40,017 bases of DNA from Desulfurobacteriaceae bacterium (GCA_026987115.1 JALSNF010000033.1:1-40017); one strand, 5' to 3'; positions 8,436-17,092 are shown, counted from the first letter of the stretch. Numbers and translations: made by a program. Notes: generated by a model not told the origin, from the letters alone.

Positions 8436-9262
8436 AGGGAAAGCTTAACAATCATAACGATATCTTTATCTTCCTTGATTTTCTAAAAGAGAAGAGAGGA
8501 AGAATTGATTTCTACCTTCCTCTGGACGGTTTTTCTATTTCGTTATGCTACGACGGAAATTTTTTTCGCTTGTCTAGCGATAAAGGTTCTAAAAATCCAA
8601 AGTTTGAATTGATTAAGTTCATTGAGGAGTGGCTAATTTCGGGAGTTAAGCCCAATTTTGTGTTTTTTGAAGGAGAAAGCTGCAAAGGAGGAGTTCCCCT
8701 TACGGAAGAGGAGCTTACTCTACTTTTGAGAGATAAAGACCTGTTAAAGGTAAAGGAACTGCCACCTTCCTTTCTTATTACTGACTTGAAAGTCACAGTT
8801 CTTCCCAGCTTTCTCGTTGCTCACTGGAGAGCTGCTAAGCCTTTAAGCAGGGAAGACCTTTACCGCTACGGTATGACTTACACGGACCTTATTAAGCTTA
8901 TAGAGAGTAAAGCTTTGGAGATAGAGCCTTTCTACCAGGTAGAGGTTTTTCCTCAAACTTTTAGGCTTTTCCTTTTCTCTCTCTTCGCCGTTTCCTTAGT
9001 TTACCTCTTTTTTCCCTTTTACCTATTTAACGTTCCCCTTTTTACTAAGGCTTCCGCTTTAAACTGGGGTTTAACCTATAGGCTGTTGGATAAGCAAGAG
9101 GGAAAGGAGCTCCCCTTTAAGTGGGGGTTCTTTAAGTTTTACTACTTTGGAGATAAAGTGGTGAGTCCCGGTCTTGACGGTAAAATTGGAACGGAGGACG
9201 ACATAGTTATAAATTTACCTAAAAGAGGGTACTCTCCGGTCTTTACGGTTCCTGAAAGATGA
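8423..9262 (+). CDS. Single-pass membrane protein with pseudopilin-like DGxxGTxDD tail, unknown function
   Basis: A 279-residue protein. Residues 1-115 are soluble and begin with a segment reminiscent of a DUF4388/PATAN fold (resemblance only). A basic, helical middle (about 120-175) follows, then one strong membrane helix (about 180-203) and a short extracytoplasmic tail. The tail ends in SPGLDGKIGTEDDIVI (248-263), strikingly like the calcium-binding C terminus of type II secretion major pseudopilins. There is no prepilin leader, so it is not itself a pilin. It overlaps the TPR gene by 13 bases and touches aroK through an ATGA overlap, so it belongs to the same transcript. No function is assigned. 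Confidence 0.68.
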   Translation: MGYIKGKLNNHNDIFIFLDFLKEKRGRIDFYLPLDGFSISLCYDGNFFRLSSDKGSKNPKFELIKFIEEWLISGVKPNFVFFEGESCKGGVPLTEEELTLLLRDKDLLKVKELPPSFLITDLKVTVLPSFLVAHWRAAKPLSREDLYRYGMTYTDLIKLIESKALEIEPFYQVEVFPQTFRLFLFSLFAVSLVYLFFPFYLFNVPLFTKASALNWGLTYRLLDKQEGKELPFKWGFFKFYYFGDKVVSPGLDGKIGTEDDIVINLPKRGYSPVFTVPER

Positions 9263-9759
9263 AAGTCTCTTTAGTTGGCTTTATGGGAAGCGGAAAGAGT
9301 AGCGTTGGAAAGGAGCTCTCTAACCTCCTTGACCTTCCTTTCGTTGACCTGGACGAGGAGATAGTAATTAGGACAGGTAAGAGTATCCCCTCCCTTTTTA
9401 AGGAGGTTGGAGAAAAGGGGTTTAGGGAGATAGAGAGGGAGCTCCTTTTAGAGCTTTTAAAGTTAAAGAAGGACTTTATACTTTCCACCGGCGGGGGAAC
9501 TCCAACTTATAAGGATTCAATGGAGCTTATTAACCGATATTCAAGCTCTTTTTACCTTAAAACTCCCTTTTCGCTTCTTTGGGAGAGGATAAAGGAGGAT
9601 AAAAACAGACCCCTGGTTTCTTTAGGAAAGGAGAGGGTTAGGGAGCTCTTTAAAGAAAGGGAAAAGTTTTACGAAAAGGCAAAGTTTACTCTTGACTGTG
9701 AAGGTAAAACTCCACAGGAGGTTGCAAGGGAGATTGCCCTTATACTCTCTTCACTTTAA
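9259..9759 (+). CDS. aroK: Shikimate kinase
   Basis: A 166-residue P-loop kinase that phosphorylates shikimate at O3 in the route to chorismate. Walker A is GFMGSGKSS (residues 7-15), followed by the shikimate-binding DLDEEIVIRTGKSI segment and the STGGGTP motif. The lid region contains the conserved arginine of KEDKNRPL. The length is typical. ATG at 9259 overlaps the stop of the preceding gene (ATGA). Its 3' end overlaps the convergent flippase-like gene by 20 bases. Confidence 0.95.
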   Translation: MKVSLVGFMGSGKSSVGKELSNLLDLPFVDLDEEIVIRTGKSIPSLFKEVGEKGFREIERELLLELLKLKKDFILSTGGGTPTYKDSMELINRYSSSFYLKTPFSLLWERIKEDKNRPLVSLGKERVRELFKEREKFYEKAKFTLDCEGKTPQEVAREIALILSSL

Positions 9760-10642
9760 GTGAAAGATAGCCCCATCCCAAAAGAGCAAGCAGGGCAGAC
9801 ATTGCAAATAAAACCAAGTGGAAGTAGAAAGCTACAGTTAAAGCATAGCTTGTTTTTATCCCAAGTAGTTTAAACCCTCCGACCAGTCCTGCCTCGTAGG
9901 TTCCAAATCCCCCTATACTGTGGATAGGCAAGACCGTCGTTAACTCTCCAAAGGTTGAGACGAACACCGTTTGGAAGAAGTTAATGTTTATGCCTCCTCC
10001 CTTTAGGATAAAGTAGAAGGAAGTAAACTTAAAGAGCCAAGTTAAGACTGAATAAGTGCCTATTAGGAAAAGTTTTCTAAAGGATATAAAACTGTTGAAA
10101 AAGAGGAAAAGGGCTTGAGCAAAGAGGAATTTTTCCTTTATCTTCCCCAATAGTTTCATTGCAATGAATACAAATAGGCTCAAAGTAAAGAGGGCTAAAA
10201 GGGGAATTACCAGGAGCTCCTTCCTGTGAGTGGCAACTGCAACTGCTGAGAAGAGAAAGAAGGCGGAAAGGGAGAGGAGGTCCAGTATCCTTGCAAAGAC
10301 TAGAGCTCCTGAGGAGACGGTAGCGTCAACTTTAAACAGTTTTTTAAGTATTATAGGGAAAGATGCCTCTCCTGAGCGGAAAGGTAGGGCGTTGTTAAAA
10401 AAAGTATGAACCATCATTACTGCAACCAATTCCCCCGTTTTAATTTGGGGGAACATAACTTTAAACCTTTTGGCCCTAAATAGGTAGGTTGTTAAGTAGG
10501 TAATTAGGGACAGGAGAAGGTAGAAGGGATGGAGTGAGGAAATTAATTCCTTTAGGTTTCTAAAGACCTTATACTCGTATAGGAAGTAAGCAAATGTTGC
10601 GATGATTAAGAGGGAGACTAAGAGACTACCTTTCTTCTTCAA
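9740..10642 (-). CDS. Flippase-like membrane protein (LPG_synthase_TM / UPF0104 family)
   Basis: A 300-residue polytopic membrane protein, with about seven or eight hydrophobic segments, of the lysylphosphatidylglycerol synthase transmembrane family (YbhN/AglD-like). The conserved family segment is seen as FFNNALPFRSGEASFPIILKK (about residues 82-102), and a later glycine-rich stretch reads IHSIGGFGTYEAGLVGG. Members often sit beside polyprenyl-phosphate sugar transferases and are proposed lipid flippases. Here it overlaps the GT2 gene by 17 bases and completes a three-gene unit with GT2 and GT39. A role in flipping the lipid-linked sugar is inferred from context. Its 3' end overlaps aroK tail to tail. 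Confidence 0.83.
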   Translation of the reverse strand: MKKKGSLLVSLLIIATFAYFLYEYKVFRNLKELISSLHPFYLLLSLITYLTTYLFRAKRFKVMFPQIKTGELVAVMMVHTFFNNALPFRSGEASFPIILKKLFKVDATVSSGALVFARILDLLSLSAFFLFSAVAVATHRKELLVIPLLALFTLSLFVFIAMKLLGKIKEKFLFAQALFLFFNSFISFRKLFLIGTYSVLTWLFKFTSFYFILKGGGININFFQTVFVSTFGELTTVLPIHSIGGFGTYEAGLVGGFKLLGIKTSYALTVAFYFHLVLFAMSALLALLGWGYLSLKVKRV

Positions 10643-11591
10643 GGTTTAAAACTCTCCTTATAACGTACGGTTTTTTGTTTTGGGATTCGTAGTATATTCT
10701 CATTAAAATCTCGCTGAGTATTCCTACTGTAAACATCTGAAGCCCTGCAAGTATAAAAAGAACAGATATTATGAGAAGAGGTCTTTGGCCTATTGAGTGT
10801 CCGGTCAGCTTAAGGGCTATTAAGTAAGTAAAAGGAACTATCCCTGAAATTAAAAGAACCAATCCTAAAAGGCCGAAAAAGTGAATCGGCTTTTGCATAA
10901 ACTTCTTTAAAAACCAAATAAAGAGGAGGTCTGATATTACTTTAAAGGTCCTTGAGATTCCGTACTTTGACTTCCCGTAAATTCTTGGATGGTGCTTTAC
11001 GGGTATTTCAACTATCTTGTCAACTGACGTAACCGTTGAGATTAGGGCGGGAATGAAACGGTGGAGCTCCCCGTAAAGCCTTATCCTTTTAATTACCTCG
11101 CTTCTATACGCCTTTAAGGTGCATCCGTAGTCGTGAATTTTAACTCCCGTAAGCTTTCCAATGAGCCAGTTTGCAATCTTTGACGGTAGCTTCCTGCTTA
11201 CCGCTGCGTCTTTTCTGTCTTTCCTCCAGCCGCTTACTACGTCGTACCCTTCCTCTATCTTTTCAATGAGCCTTGGGATGTCTTCTGGGTCGTTTTGAAG
11301 GTCTCCATCCATAGTTATTATTACATCCCCTGTTGCAAGGTCCAGCCCTGCGGCCATTGCTGCCGTTTGGCCAAAGTTCCTTGCAAAGTCTATAACTTTT
11401 ACCTTCTTATCTTTTCTTGCTATCTCTTCAAGTTTCTTTGCCGTTCCGTCGGTGCTTCCGTCGTTAACGAAGATTATCTCGTAGTCGTAGGGCTCTTTGT
11501 TTAGAACTTCCTTTAGCTTTTCGTAGAGAATGGGGATGTTCTCCTCTTCGTTGTAAAGGGGAATTACTACGGAAACCTTCTTAACAGCCAT
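10626..11591 (-). CDS. GT2 polyprenyl-phosphate glycosyltransferase with two C-terminal membrane helices
   Basis: A 321-residue family 2 glycosyltransferase of the dolichyl/undecaprenyl-phosphate sugar synthase type (ArnC, GtrB, DPM1). The N-terminal GT-A domain has SVVIPLYNEEENI, FVNDGSTDGT, the DxD-type MDGDLQNDPEDIP, and the family motif RKDRKDAAVSRKLPSK. Two membrane helices lie at about 228-255 and 262-290. It would move a sugar from a nucleotide donor to undecaprenyl phosphate on the cytoplasmic face. It overlaps the GT39 gene upstream by 11 bases and the flippase-like gene downstream by 17, which argues for coordinated synthesis, flipping and transfer. The sugar cannot be read from the sequence. 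Confidence 0.9.
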   Translation of the reverse strand: MAVKKVSVVIPLYNEEENIPILYEKLKEVLNKEPYDYEIIFVNDGSTDGTAKKLEEIARKDKKVKVIDFARNFGQTAAMAAGLDLATGDVIITMDGDLQNDPEDIPRLIEKIEEGYDVVSGWRKDRKDAAVSRKLPSKIANWLIGKLTGVKIHDYGCTLKAYRSEVIKRIRLYGELHRFIPALISTVTSVDKIVEIPVKHHPRIYGKSKYGISRTFKVISDLLFIWFLKKFMQKPIHFFGLLGLVLLISGIVPFTYLIALKLTGHSIGQRPLLIISVLFILAGLQMFTVGILSEILMRIYYESQNKKPYVIRRVLNLEEER

Positions 11592-13131
11592 TTTCTATCT
11601 CCTTATTGGAAATTAGTACTAGAGAGTGGTTGGTAAGGAGCTCCTTTTTCCTGTCAATTACCTTAAATCCTATGCCTTTAAGCTTTTTGAGCCTGTTTTC
11701 TCTAGTTATCACTACTACGGGCTCTTTTCCCTTTAACAGCTTTAATACCTCTTTCTTTCCTAAGTCTTTAATCTGTCCTAGCCTGTAAGCATATACTATC
11801 TCGGGGCTCGTGTAGTCAAAGAATACGACCTTAATGTTTTTACACCTACTTTTGAGCTCTTTGACTTCTTTTGCTATTGCCTCTTTGGCTCTTAAAGGTT
11901 GAAGAGAGGGTAGGGTTAGCCACTTGAAAAGGAGCATTCCGACTAAAAAGCCGTAGGCAAGGCCTTTGTACTCTGCCCTGTAAAGGGAAAAGAGAGCTCC
12001 TAAAAGAGGGGGAATTAAAAAGAGAGCTCCCACCAAGGGCCACCCTTTGTAATGCCAAAAGGCAACTCCTAGAGCTCCTACGAGGAAGGCTAAAACTGCG
12101 GTTAAGGCGTAGGGAGCTCTTTCCCTATACCTTTGAATGTACCAGGCAGTAATAACCGAGAATGCAGGGAAAGAAGGAAGGAGGTAGTGGGCCAACTTCG
12201 TGTGTGCCACTTGAAAGAAGGCAAATACCGTGAAAAACCATACTACGGCAAAGTTTAGTAGTTCATCAGTTATTACTTCCTTCTCCTTAAGGAGCTTTCT
12301 TAGTGCAAAGGGAAAGACCAACGACCAAGGAAAGTAGAGCCAGAAGTAGTTTGCCAAGTAATACCACCACTGGGTAGGGTGTCCGGGTATTTTCCCCGTA
12401 AACCTGTGGATGTTGTGGAAGACGATAAAGTCCATAAAGAACTCTCTTCCGTGCTTTAAGAAAATCGCTCCATACCAAGGAAGGACTACAAGTAAGTAAA
12501 GGCCCAGCCCGCTAGTCCACGGAATCTCTTTAAGAGTTCTCATTAAAGACCTGTGGAGGATGAGGAACATTACTGCTACTAGTCCTGGAAGAACTAGTCC
12601 TACAGGTCCCTTTGTTAAGGTTGCAAGTCCGGAAAAGAGAAAGGCTAAGTTGTAGTAGCTCTTTTTCTTCTCCTTATATCCTAAGAAGAAGAAAATTAAA
12701 GCACCGCTTATAAAGGAAGTTAAGGCTACATCTGGCATCGCTACTGAAGACATAACTATAAAGTCCAGGCTCGTTAAGAGGACCAATGAGGATGTGAAGG
12801 CAAGCTCTTCTCCTTTAAACCTCTTTATCCACCAGTAAAGGAGTAGAACCGCTAAAACTCCACAGAGAGAAGAGAAGAACCTTCCTCCAAACTCGTTAAC
12901 TCCAAAGAGCTTGTAGCCTAAGGCTATTAGCCAGTAAATCAGGATAGGTTTGTCAAACCTCAACTGGTAGTTGTAATAGGGAGTTATGTAGTCTCCACTT
13001 TTTACCATCTCCCAGGCTGCTTCAAGGTATTTGGGCTCGTCCTTGTCAAAGGCGTAGTAAAGGCCGTTTGGGAGCACCAGTAAAAGGAGCGATAAAATAA
13101 GTAATATCCAAAAGCGTCTATCCTTAAGCAT
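11581..13131 (-). CDS. ArnT-like GT39 (PMT_2) membrane glycosyltransferase
   Basis: A 516-residue integral membrane transferase of the GT39/PMT_2 clan. The first periplasmic loop carries the acidic catalytic-type motif DKDEPKYLEAAWEM, followed by FDKPILIYWL, both typical of ArnT. About twelve hydrophobic helices precede a soluble C-terminal domain of about 100 residues. Such enzymes take a sugar from undecaprenyl phosphate and attach it to lipid A or another periplasmic acceptor. It is the first gene of the GT39-GT2-flippase unit. The start at 13131 has a modest AGGG ribosome site. Whether the donor is aminoarabinose is not known; no other arn gene is present in the window. Confidence 0.88.
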   Translation of the reverse strand: MLKDRRFWILLILSLLLLVLPNGLYYAFDKDEPKYLEAAWEMVKSGDYITPYYNYQLRFDKPILIYWLIALGYKLFGVNEFGGRFFSSLCGVLAVLLLYWWIKRFKGEELAFTSSLVLLTSLDFIVMSSVAMPDVALTSFISGALIFFFLGYKEKKKSYYNLAFLFSGLATLTKGPVGLVLPGLVAVMFLILHRSLMRTLKEIPWTSGLGLYLLVVLPWYGAIFLKHGREFFMDFIVFHNIHRFTGKIPGHPTQWWYYLANYFWLYFPWSLVFPFALRKLLKEKEVITDELLNFAVVWFFTVFAFFQVAHTKLAHYLLPSFPAFSVITAWYIQRYRERAPYALTAVLAFLVGALGVAFWHYKGWPLVGALFLIPPLLGALFSLYRAEYKGLAYGFLVGMLLFKWLTLPSLQPLRAKEAIAKEVKELKSRCKNIKVVFFDYTSPEIVYAYRLGQIKDLGKKEVLKLLKGKEPVVVITRENRLKKLKGIGFKVIDRKKELLTNHSLVLISNKEIENGC

Positions 13132-13205
13132 CTTTTAAACCCTAAATTTTAGTTTTAGAAGTTTAGCAGAATGTTAATATTTTAGGTCTCTTTTGGGAGG
13201 TTAGC

Positions 13206-13454
13206 TTGGGCTTAAAGTATAAGAGGATTTTAAAGTGTTCAAGTTGCGGGAACGTTGGAGAGTTTGTCTATTTAGGTTCAAGGAACGTTAACGAGAAAGG
13301 AGAAGTTTCAGAAATTGTTGGGGAGACCTCAATGTGGATAAGCTACTTTAGGTGCCCTAACTGTGGTTCTATTGATGTTGAATTTCATCCCTTGGGAGAA
13401 GAGCCGGACATCCCTAAAGAGTTTTTTAAAGAGGTTAAAGGAGATGGGAAGTAA
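13206..13454 (+). CDS. Small zinc-ribbon protein, unknown function
   Basis: An 82-residue protein with two CxxC knuckles (CSSCG at about 13-17, CPNCG at about 57-61) about 40 residues apart. This forms a C4 zinc-ribbon around a small beta-rich core that ends in an acidic tail. It starts with TTG at 13206 behind GGGAGGTT. It overlaps the second GT39 gene by 11 bases, so the two are probably cotranslated. The family is not recognised. A nucleic-acid or protein-binding adaptor is plausible from the fold but unproven. Confidence 0.72.
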   Translation: MGLKYKRILKCSSCGNVGEFVYLGSRNVNEKGEVSEIVGETSMWISYFRCPNCGSIDVEFHPLGEEPDIPKEFFKEVKGDGK

Positions 13455-15012
13455 GCTTTTAAGGTGGTTTCTCTTTTTCCTGCTTCTTGCTTTTATTATA
13501 AACATTGGAACTTTGGTTTTGATTCACGAAGAACCAAGGCGGGGAATAATCACTTTTGAGCTTTTAAAGAGCCACAACTTCTTCCAGCCTACGGTTTTAG
13601 GAGAGCCTTACTACAAAAAGCCCCCTTTTCACAATTGGGTTTTGGCCGTTTCCTCTCTCTTTTTTGGCTCTGTCAGCGAAGCCTCCTTAAGGTTTCCTTC
13701 TGCGCTGGCGGTCGTTTTAACTTCCCTCGTTATCTACTTTTTTGGAAAGTCTTTCCTCTCTAGAGAGGGTGCCCTTTTTGGAGCTCTGATTTACCCTACC
13801 TCTTACCTCGTTTTAATAGGCTACGGAACAAAGTGTGAGCCTGATGTCCTCTTTACTTTGCTTGTTTCCCTTTCTACCTTTGCTTGGCTCTACTTTTGGG
13901 TTTCAGGTCGCCAATTCCTTGGCTGGCTTTTAGGCTACTTCTTCCTCTCTCTGGCTTTTTTAACCAAAGGGTTTCCCTCTTTACAGTTCTTTTTGGTCTT
14001 CGTTCTTTCTTACCTGTTTTACACTAAGAGCTTAAGGAGTTTTTTTACCTTCCGCCACCTCTTGGGAGCTCTCTTAGGCCTCTTCCCGCTCTTTTTCTGG
14101 CTTTTTGAAGTCAACTTCTTGGTTGCTCTTAAAACTCTCTCTTTAGAGGTCGTTTCAAGGGCTCCCGGAGAGCTCCCTCTCCTTAAAAGCTTCCTTAGGT
14201 TTGCCTCTTACCCTTTTAGGTTTGCTGCTGCCTTTTTCCCTTGGTCCCTTGTCATCATTTACTTACTTTACAAAAGGGAGTTTAAACTGCCTGAAAACCC
14301 TTTAATTAAGGTTTTCCTTTTGGCTTTTTCCCTTGACTTTCTAATATACTGGCTATTCCCTGGAAGCAGGTTAAGGTATTTGATGCCGGCTTTTCCCATC
14401 CTTTCCCTTATTTTAGGGGAGCTCCTTAAAAGTAGGAAGCTCCTTCACAAGAGGACCGTTGAGATAATTAAGTTTACCTTTCAGTTAATCGTTCCCTTGG
14501 GAATAGTTGCAGCCCTCGTAGCAACGAAAAGTCCCTCGTTTACTTTAAAAATCACCCTTCCCTTTGTTCTGTTCCTCTACGGCGTTTACTTTTTCTTCGT
14601 TCCAAAGTTTAACCATACCTACTTGGTCGTTTTGATTTCAACTTTGATGTTGGCCTTTCGCGCCTTTTACAGCTCCTACTTCTTGCCAATTGCCCAGTTT
14701 AACTATCCCCCTGTAAGGAAGGTTGCCTCTTCCATAGTTAAAGACTCTCTGGGTTATCCCCTCTTTACTAAAACCAAGTATCTACAGCTCTGTTTTTACG
14801 TTGAAAGAGGAAGGGGAGAAATTCTCAAGTTTACCGCTAAACCTCCTTTAAACTCCCTTTTCCTTTCTCAAAAACCTGAAGGAAGGGTCGTTAAGTCTTA
14901 TCGTTTGGGGAAGCACCGCTTCTTCCTCTGCTCTTACGGAGCTCCTTTAAAAGAAGAGGGAGCAGTTGAGAAGCCCTCTGGCGGAACGAGTAATCACAGT
15001 AAGGAGAGATAG
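13444..15012 (+). CDS. Second GT39 (PMT_2/ArnT-like) membrane glycosyltransferase
   Basis: A 522-residue polytopic membrane glycosyltransferase. The N-terminal helix is followed by a loop with EEPRRGI in the position of the ArnT acidic motif and then by GEPYYKKPPFHNW, a hallmark of one bacterial GT39 subgroup. About ten more helices and a short soluble C terminus follow. The frame is open 27 codons upstream, but ATG at 13444 is preferred: a GAGG lies about eight bases away and the membrane helix then begins directly. The last 122 bases are antisense to the sirtuin gene, and the final roughly 25 residues (after FLCSYGAP) are hydrophilic and may be a late-stop extension. It is distinct from the gene at 11581-13131 and not a recent copy. 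Confidence 0.85.
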   Translation: MGSKLLRWFLFFLLLAFIINIGTLVLIHEEPRRGIITFELLKSHNFFQPTVLGEPYYKKPPFHNWVLAVSSLFFGSVSEASLRFPSALAVVLTSLVIYFFGKSFLSREGALFGALIYPTSYLVLIGYGTKCEPDVLFTLLVSLSTFAWLYFWVSGRQFLGWLLGYFFLSLAFLTKGFPSLQFFLVFVLSYLFYTKSLRSFFTFRHLLGALLGLFPLFFWLFEVNFLVALKTLSLEVVSRAPGELPLLKSFLRFASYPFRFAAAFFPWSLVIIYLLYKREFKLPENPLIKVFLLAFSLDFLIYWLFPGSRLRYLMPAFPILSLILGELLKSRKLLHKRTVEIIKFTFQLIVPLGIVAALVATKSPSFTLKITLPFVLFLYGVYFFFVPKFNHTYLVVLISTLMLAFRAFYSSYFLPIAQFNYPPVRKVASSIVKDSLGYPLFTKTKYLQLCFYVERGRGEILKFTAKPPLNSLFLSQKPEGRVVKSYRLGKHRFFLCSYGAPLKEEGAVEKPSGGTSNHSKER

Positions 15013-15736
15013 GCGTCTCTTCCGGGTTTACTTCAACTATTAGAGCTCCTTTTCTCTTTGCAGTTATCGGAAGGGAGGCTGCAGGGTAAACTACCCCCGA
15101 AGTCCCTATTGAGAAAAAGACATCACAGTTTGAGGCAAATTGAAGTGCCTTTTCTAAAGCTTCCTGTGGGAGGCTTTCTCCGAACCAAACCACTCCCGGG
15201 CCCACTATTTCTCCGCATACCCTGCACTTTGGGAGCTCCCCTCTTTCAACCTCTTTAAACACCTTTTCCGTTAGCTCCTTTTCAGGAAGTTCCTTTAGGA
15301 ACTCCCGTGAAGCAAAGGGGTAAATCTTTGAAAACTCCTCTTCTTCGTACTCTTTCCCGCAGAACCTACACTTTCCCTTAAAGATGTTTCCGTGTAGTTC
15401 CACTACCTTTCTTGAGCCTGCTTTCTGGTGAAGCCCGTCAACGTTTTGGGTTATTAAGAGGAATTGGGGAAAAACCTCTTCCATCTCTTTTAGTGCCAGG
15501 TGGCCACTGTTTGGCCGTGCCTTGGCTACTTTTAACATTCTCCACAGATACCACTTCCACACCAGCTTAGGGTCCTTTAAGAAAGCCTCGTAAGTAGCCA
15601 GCTCTTGGGGGTTAAACTTGTTCCACAGGCCGTCCTTTCCCCTAAAAGTGGGTATTCCACTCTCAGCGCTAATTCCCGCTCCTGTTAAAACGCAGACCTT
15701 CTTAGACTTTAGGAGTTTACCTATTAGCTCTTTCAC
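14891..15736 (-). CDS. cobB: Sirtuin, NAD-dependent protein deacylase (class III-like)
   Basis: A 281-residue Sir2 protein that removes acyl groups from lysines using NAD. Seen are GAGISAESGIPTFRG (19-33), the TQNVDGLH motif (96-103), catalytic H115 in ELHGN, and a zinc site from two CxxC pairs (C123/C126, C171/C174). Y63 and R66 form a YxxR pair in the place where class III sirtuins (CobB, SIRT5) recognise succinyl- or malonyl-lysine, which suggests acidic acyl substrates (inference). A zinc-domain insertion makes it a little longer than usual. It overlaps the TolC gene by 4 bases, an unusual partner, and its 3' 122 bases are antisense to the GT39 gene. Confidence 0.92.
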   Translation of the reverse strand: MKELIGKLLKSKKVCVLTGAGISAESGIPTFRGKDGLWNKFNPQELATYEAFLKDPKLVWKWYLWRMLKVAKARPNSGHLALKEMEEVFPQFLLITQNVDGLHQKAGSRKVVELHGNIFKGKCRFCGKEYEEEEFSKIYPFASREFLKELPEKELTEKVFKEVERGELPKCRVCGEIVGPGVVWFGESLPQEALEKALQFASNCDVFFSIGTSGVVYPAASLPITAKRKGALIVEVNPEETPISPYCDYSFRQRASQLLPLLLKELRKSRGRSGASPNDKT

Positions 15737-17058
15737 TTTACCAGTTGTGAGTAATTTTTAGGTAGCAGTCCTGCTGCGTAGTATATCTCGGCAACTGCCA
15801 ACCTGTAGGCAGAAAGGGCTGCAACGAAAGAGCTCCTTGCCCTGTTTAGTGCCGTTTGGGTGTCTAGGAGCTCTGTAATGTTGGCAACGCCGTTTCTATA
15901 CCTTTTCTCTACTATTCTTAAAGACTCCTCTGCAGCTTTAAGGGCCGCCCTTGCTAAGTCAACCCTCTTTTTGGCAGAGAGGAAGTTGTAGTAAGCTCTT
16001 GACACCTCAAAGGCTATTCCCTTTTCGGCTCTTTCTTTATACTCTTTAACTTTCAGCTGAGCTATTTTGGTTTCCCTTAGCCTGTAAAACTTCTCTCCAC
16101 CGTTAAAGAGGTTTAAAGAGGCTGACACTCCAACCATCCAGCTTGAGTTTTCTTTGTTCCAGGGAGCCGTATCGTCTGCCATGAAGAGGTCTCCGAAGGC
16201 TCCTATTTGAGGTAAGAAGTCGGCTTTGGCCATTTTCTCCATGTCCTTAGCCTGGGAGAGCCTTACTTTAAGCTCTTTAAGTTCCGCTCTGTTTTTGAGG
16301 GCCTCTTTTATTAACTGGTCTAGGTTAAAGTTAAATTCCCTGTAAGTTAGCTCTCCGTCAACTTGGAGCTCTCCTTTAGGGAATTCCCCCATTGCAACCT
16401 TTAAGGCTTTTAAAGCTACTTGGTAGTTGCTCTGGGCCTTTACTAAGTTCTCCTCCATTTGTTCAAGATAGACCTTGGCCCTTAAAACGTCAGACTTTAT
16501 CCCCATTCCTGCTTTATATACCGTTTCTGCGTCTTTTAGGTGTTTCTCTGCGTCTCTGACTGCAAGTTGGGCTGTTTCTACAAAGGCTCTCGCCGTTAAG
16601 ACGTTGTAGTAAGCCTTAACAACGCTGTAGATAACGTCGTTTTCACTCTTTCTTAACTGTTCTTTTGCAGCCTTTACCTCTTTCTTGCTTAGGTCAACAG
16701 CTATTCTCAGTTTCCCTCCCATCCATATGGGAGCTTGAACTCTCAGTCCCGTTTTAAAGAGCTGTGATTTCCCCGGGTCGTTAAAGTTTGTGTTGAACAT
16801 GTCAAGCTTTTTAACTTCCATCCTGTTCATTATTGCATATGGCGGGTCTGTGGTTTTGTTGTATTGGGTGTAAAGCTCTACTTTCGGAAGCAGCCTCGCC
16901 TTTGCGCTTTTTAGCTGGTAGAGCCTTTCCTGTATTTCTTCTTTTTTGGCCTTTAAAAGGTTGTTTTTCTCAAGGGCGCTTCTAACTGCGTCTTCAAGTG
17001 TTATCCCGTAAGCGTTCCCTACGAGAAGGAAACTAAGGGCTATCAGTTTAAGTTTCAT
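15733..17058 (-). CDS. TolC-family outer-membrane efflux protein
   Basis: A 441-residue outer-membrane channel protein. It has an 18-residue signal peptide ending in NAYG, then ITLEDAVRSALEKN, which is the standard mature N terminus of TolC-family proteins. Two repeated halves of long amphipathic helices follow, with the typical end YRNGVANITELLDTQTALNRA. It would form the outer-membrane exit duct of an efflux or type I secretion system; no inner-membrane pump or adaptor is in this window. A sigma-70-like promoter is upstream (17093-17122). The sirtuin gene follows with a 4-base overlap. Confidence 0.92.
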   Translation of the reverse strand: MKLKLIALSFLLVGNAYGITLEDAVRSALEKNNLLKAKKEEIQERLYQLKSAKARLLPKVELYTQYNKTTDPPYAIMNRMEVKKLDMFNTNFNDPGKSQLFKTGLRVQAPIWMGGKLRIAVDLSKKEVKAAKEQLRKSENDVIYSVVKAYYNVLTARAFVETAQLAVRDAEKHLKDAETVYKAGMGIKSDVLRAKVYLEQMEENLVKAQSNYQVALKALKVAMGEFPKGELQVDGELTYREFNFNLDQLIKEALKNRAELKELKVRLSQAKDMEKMAKADFLPQIGAFGDLFMADDTAPWNKENSSWMVGVSASLNLFNGGEKFYRLRETKIAQLKVKEYKERAEKGIAFEVSRAYYNFLSAKKRVDLARAALKAAEESLRIVEKRYRNGVANITELLDTQTALNRARSSFVAALSAYRLAVAEIYYAAGLLPKNYSQLVK

Positions 17059-17092
17059 AACTTCTCCCCTTTAATTCAAATATTGCAATTAA

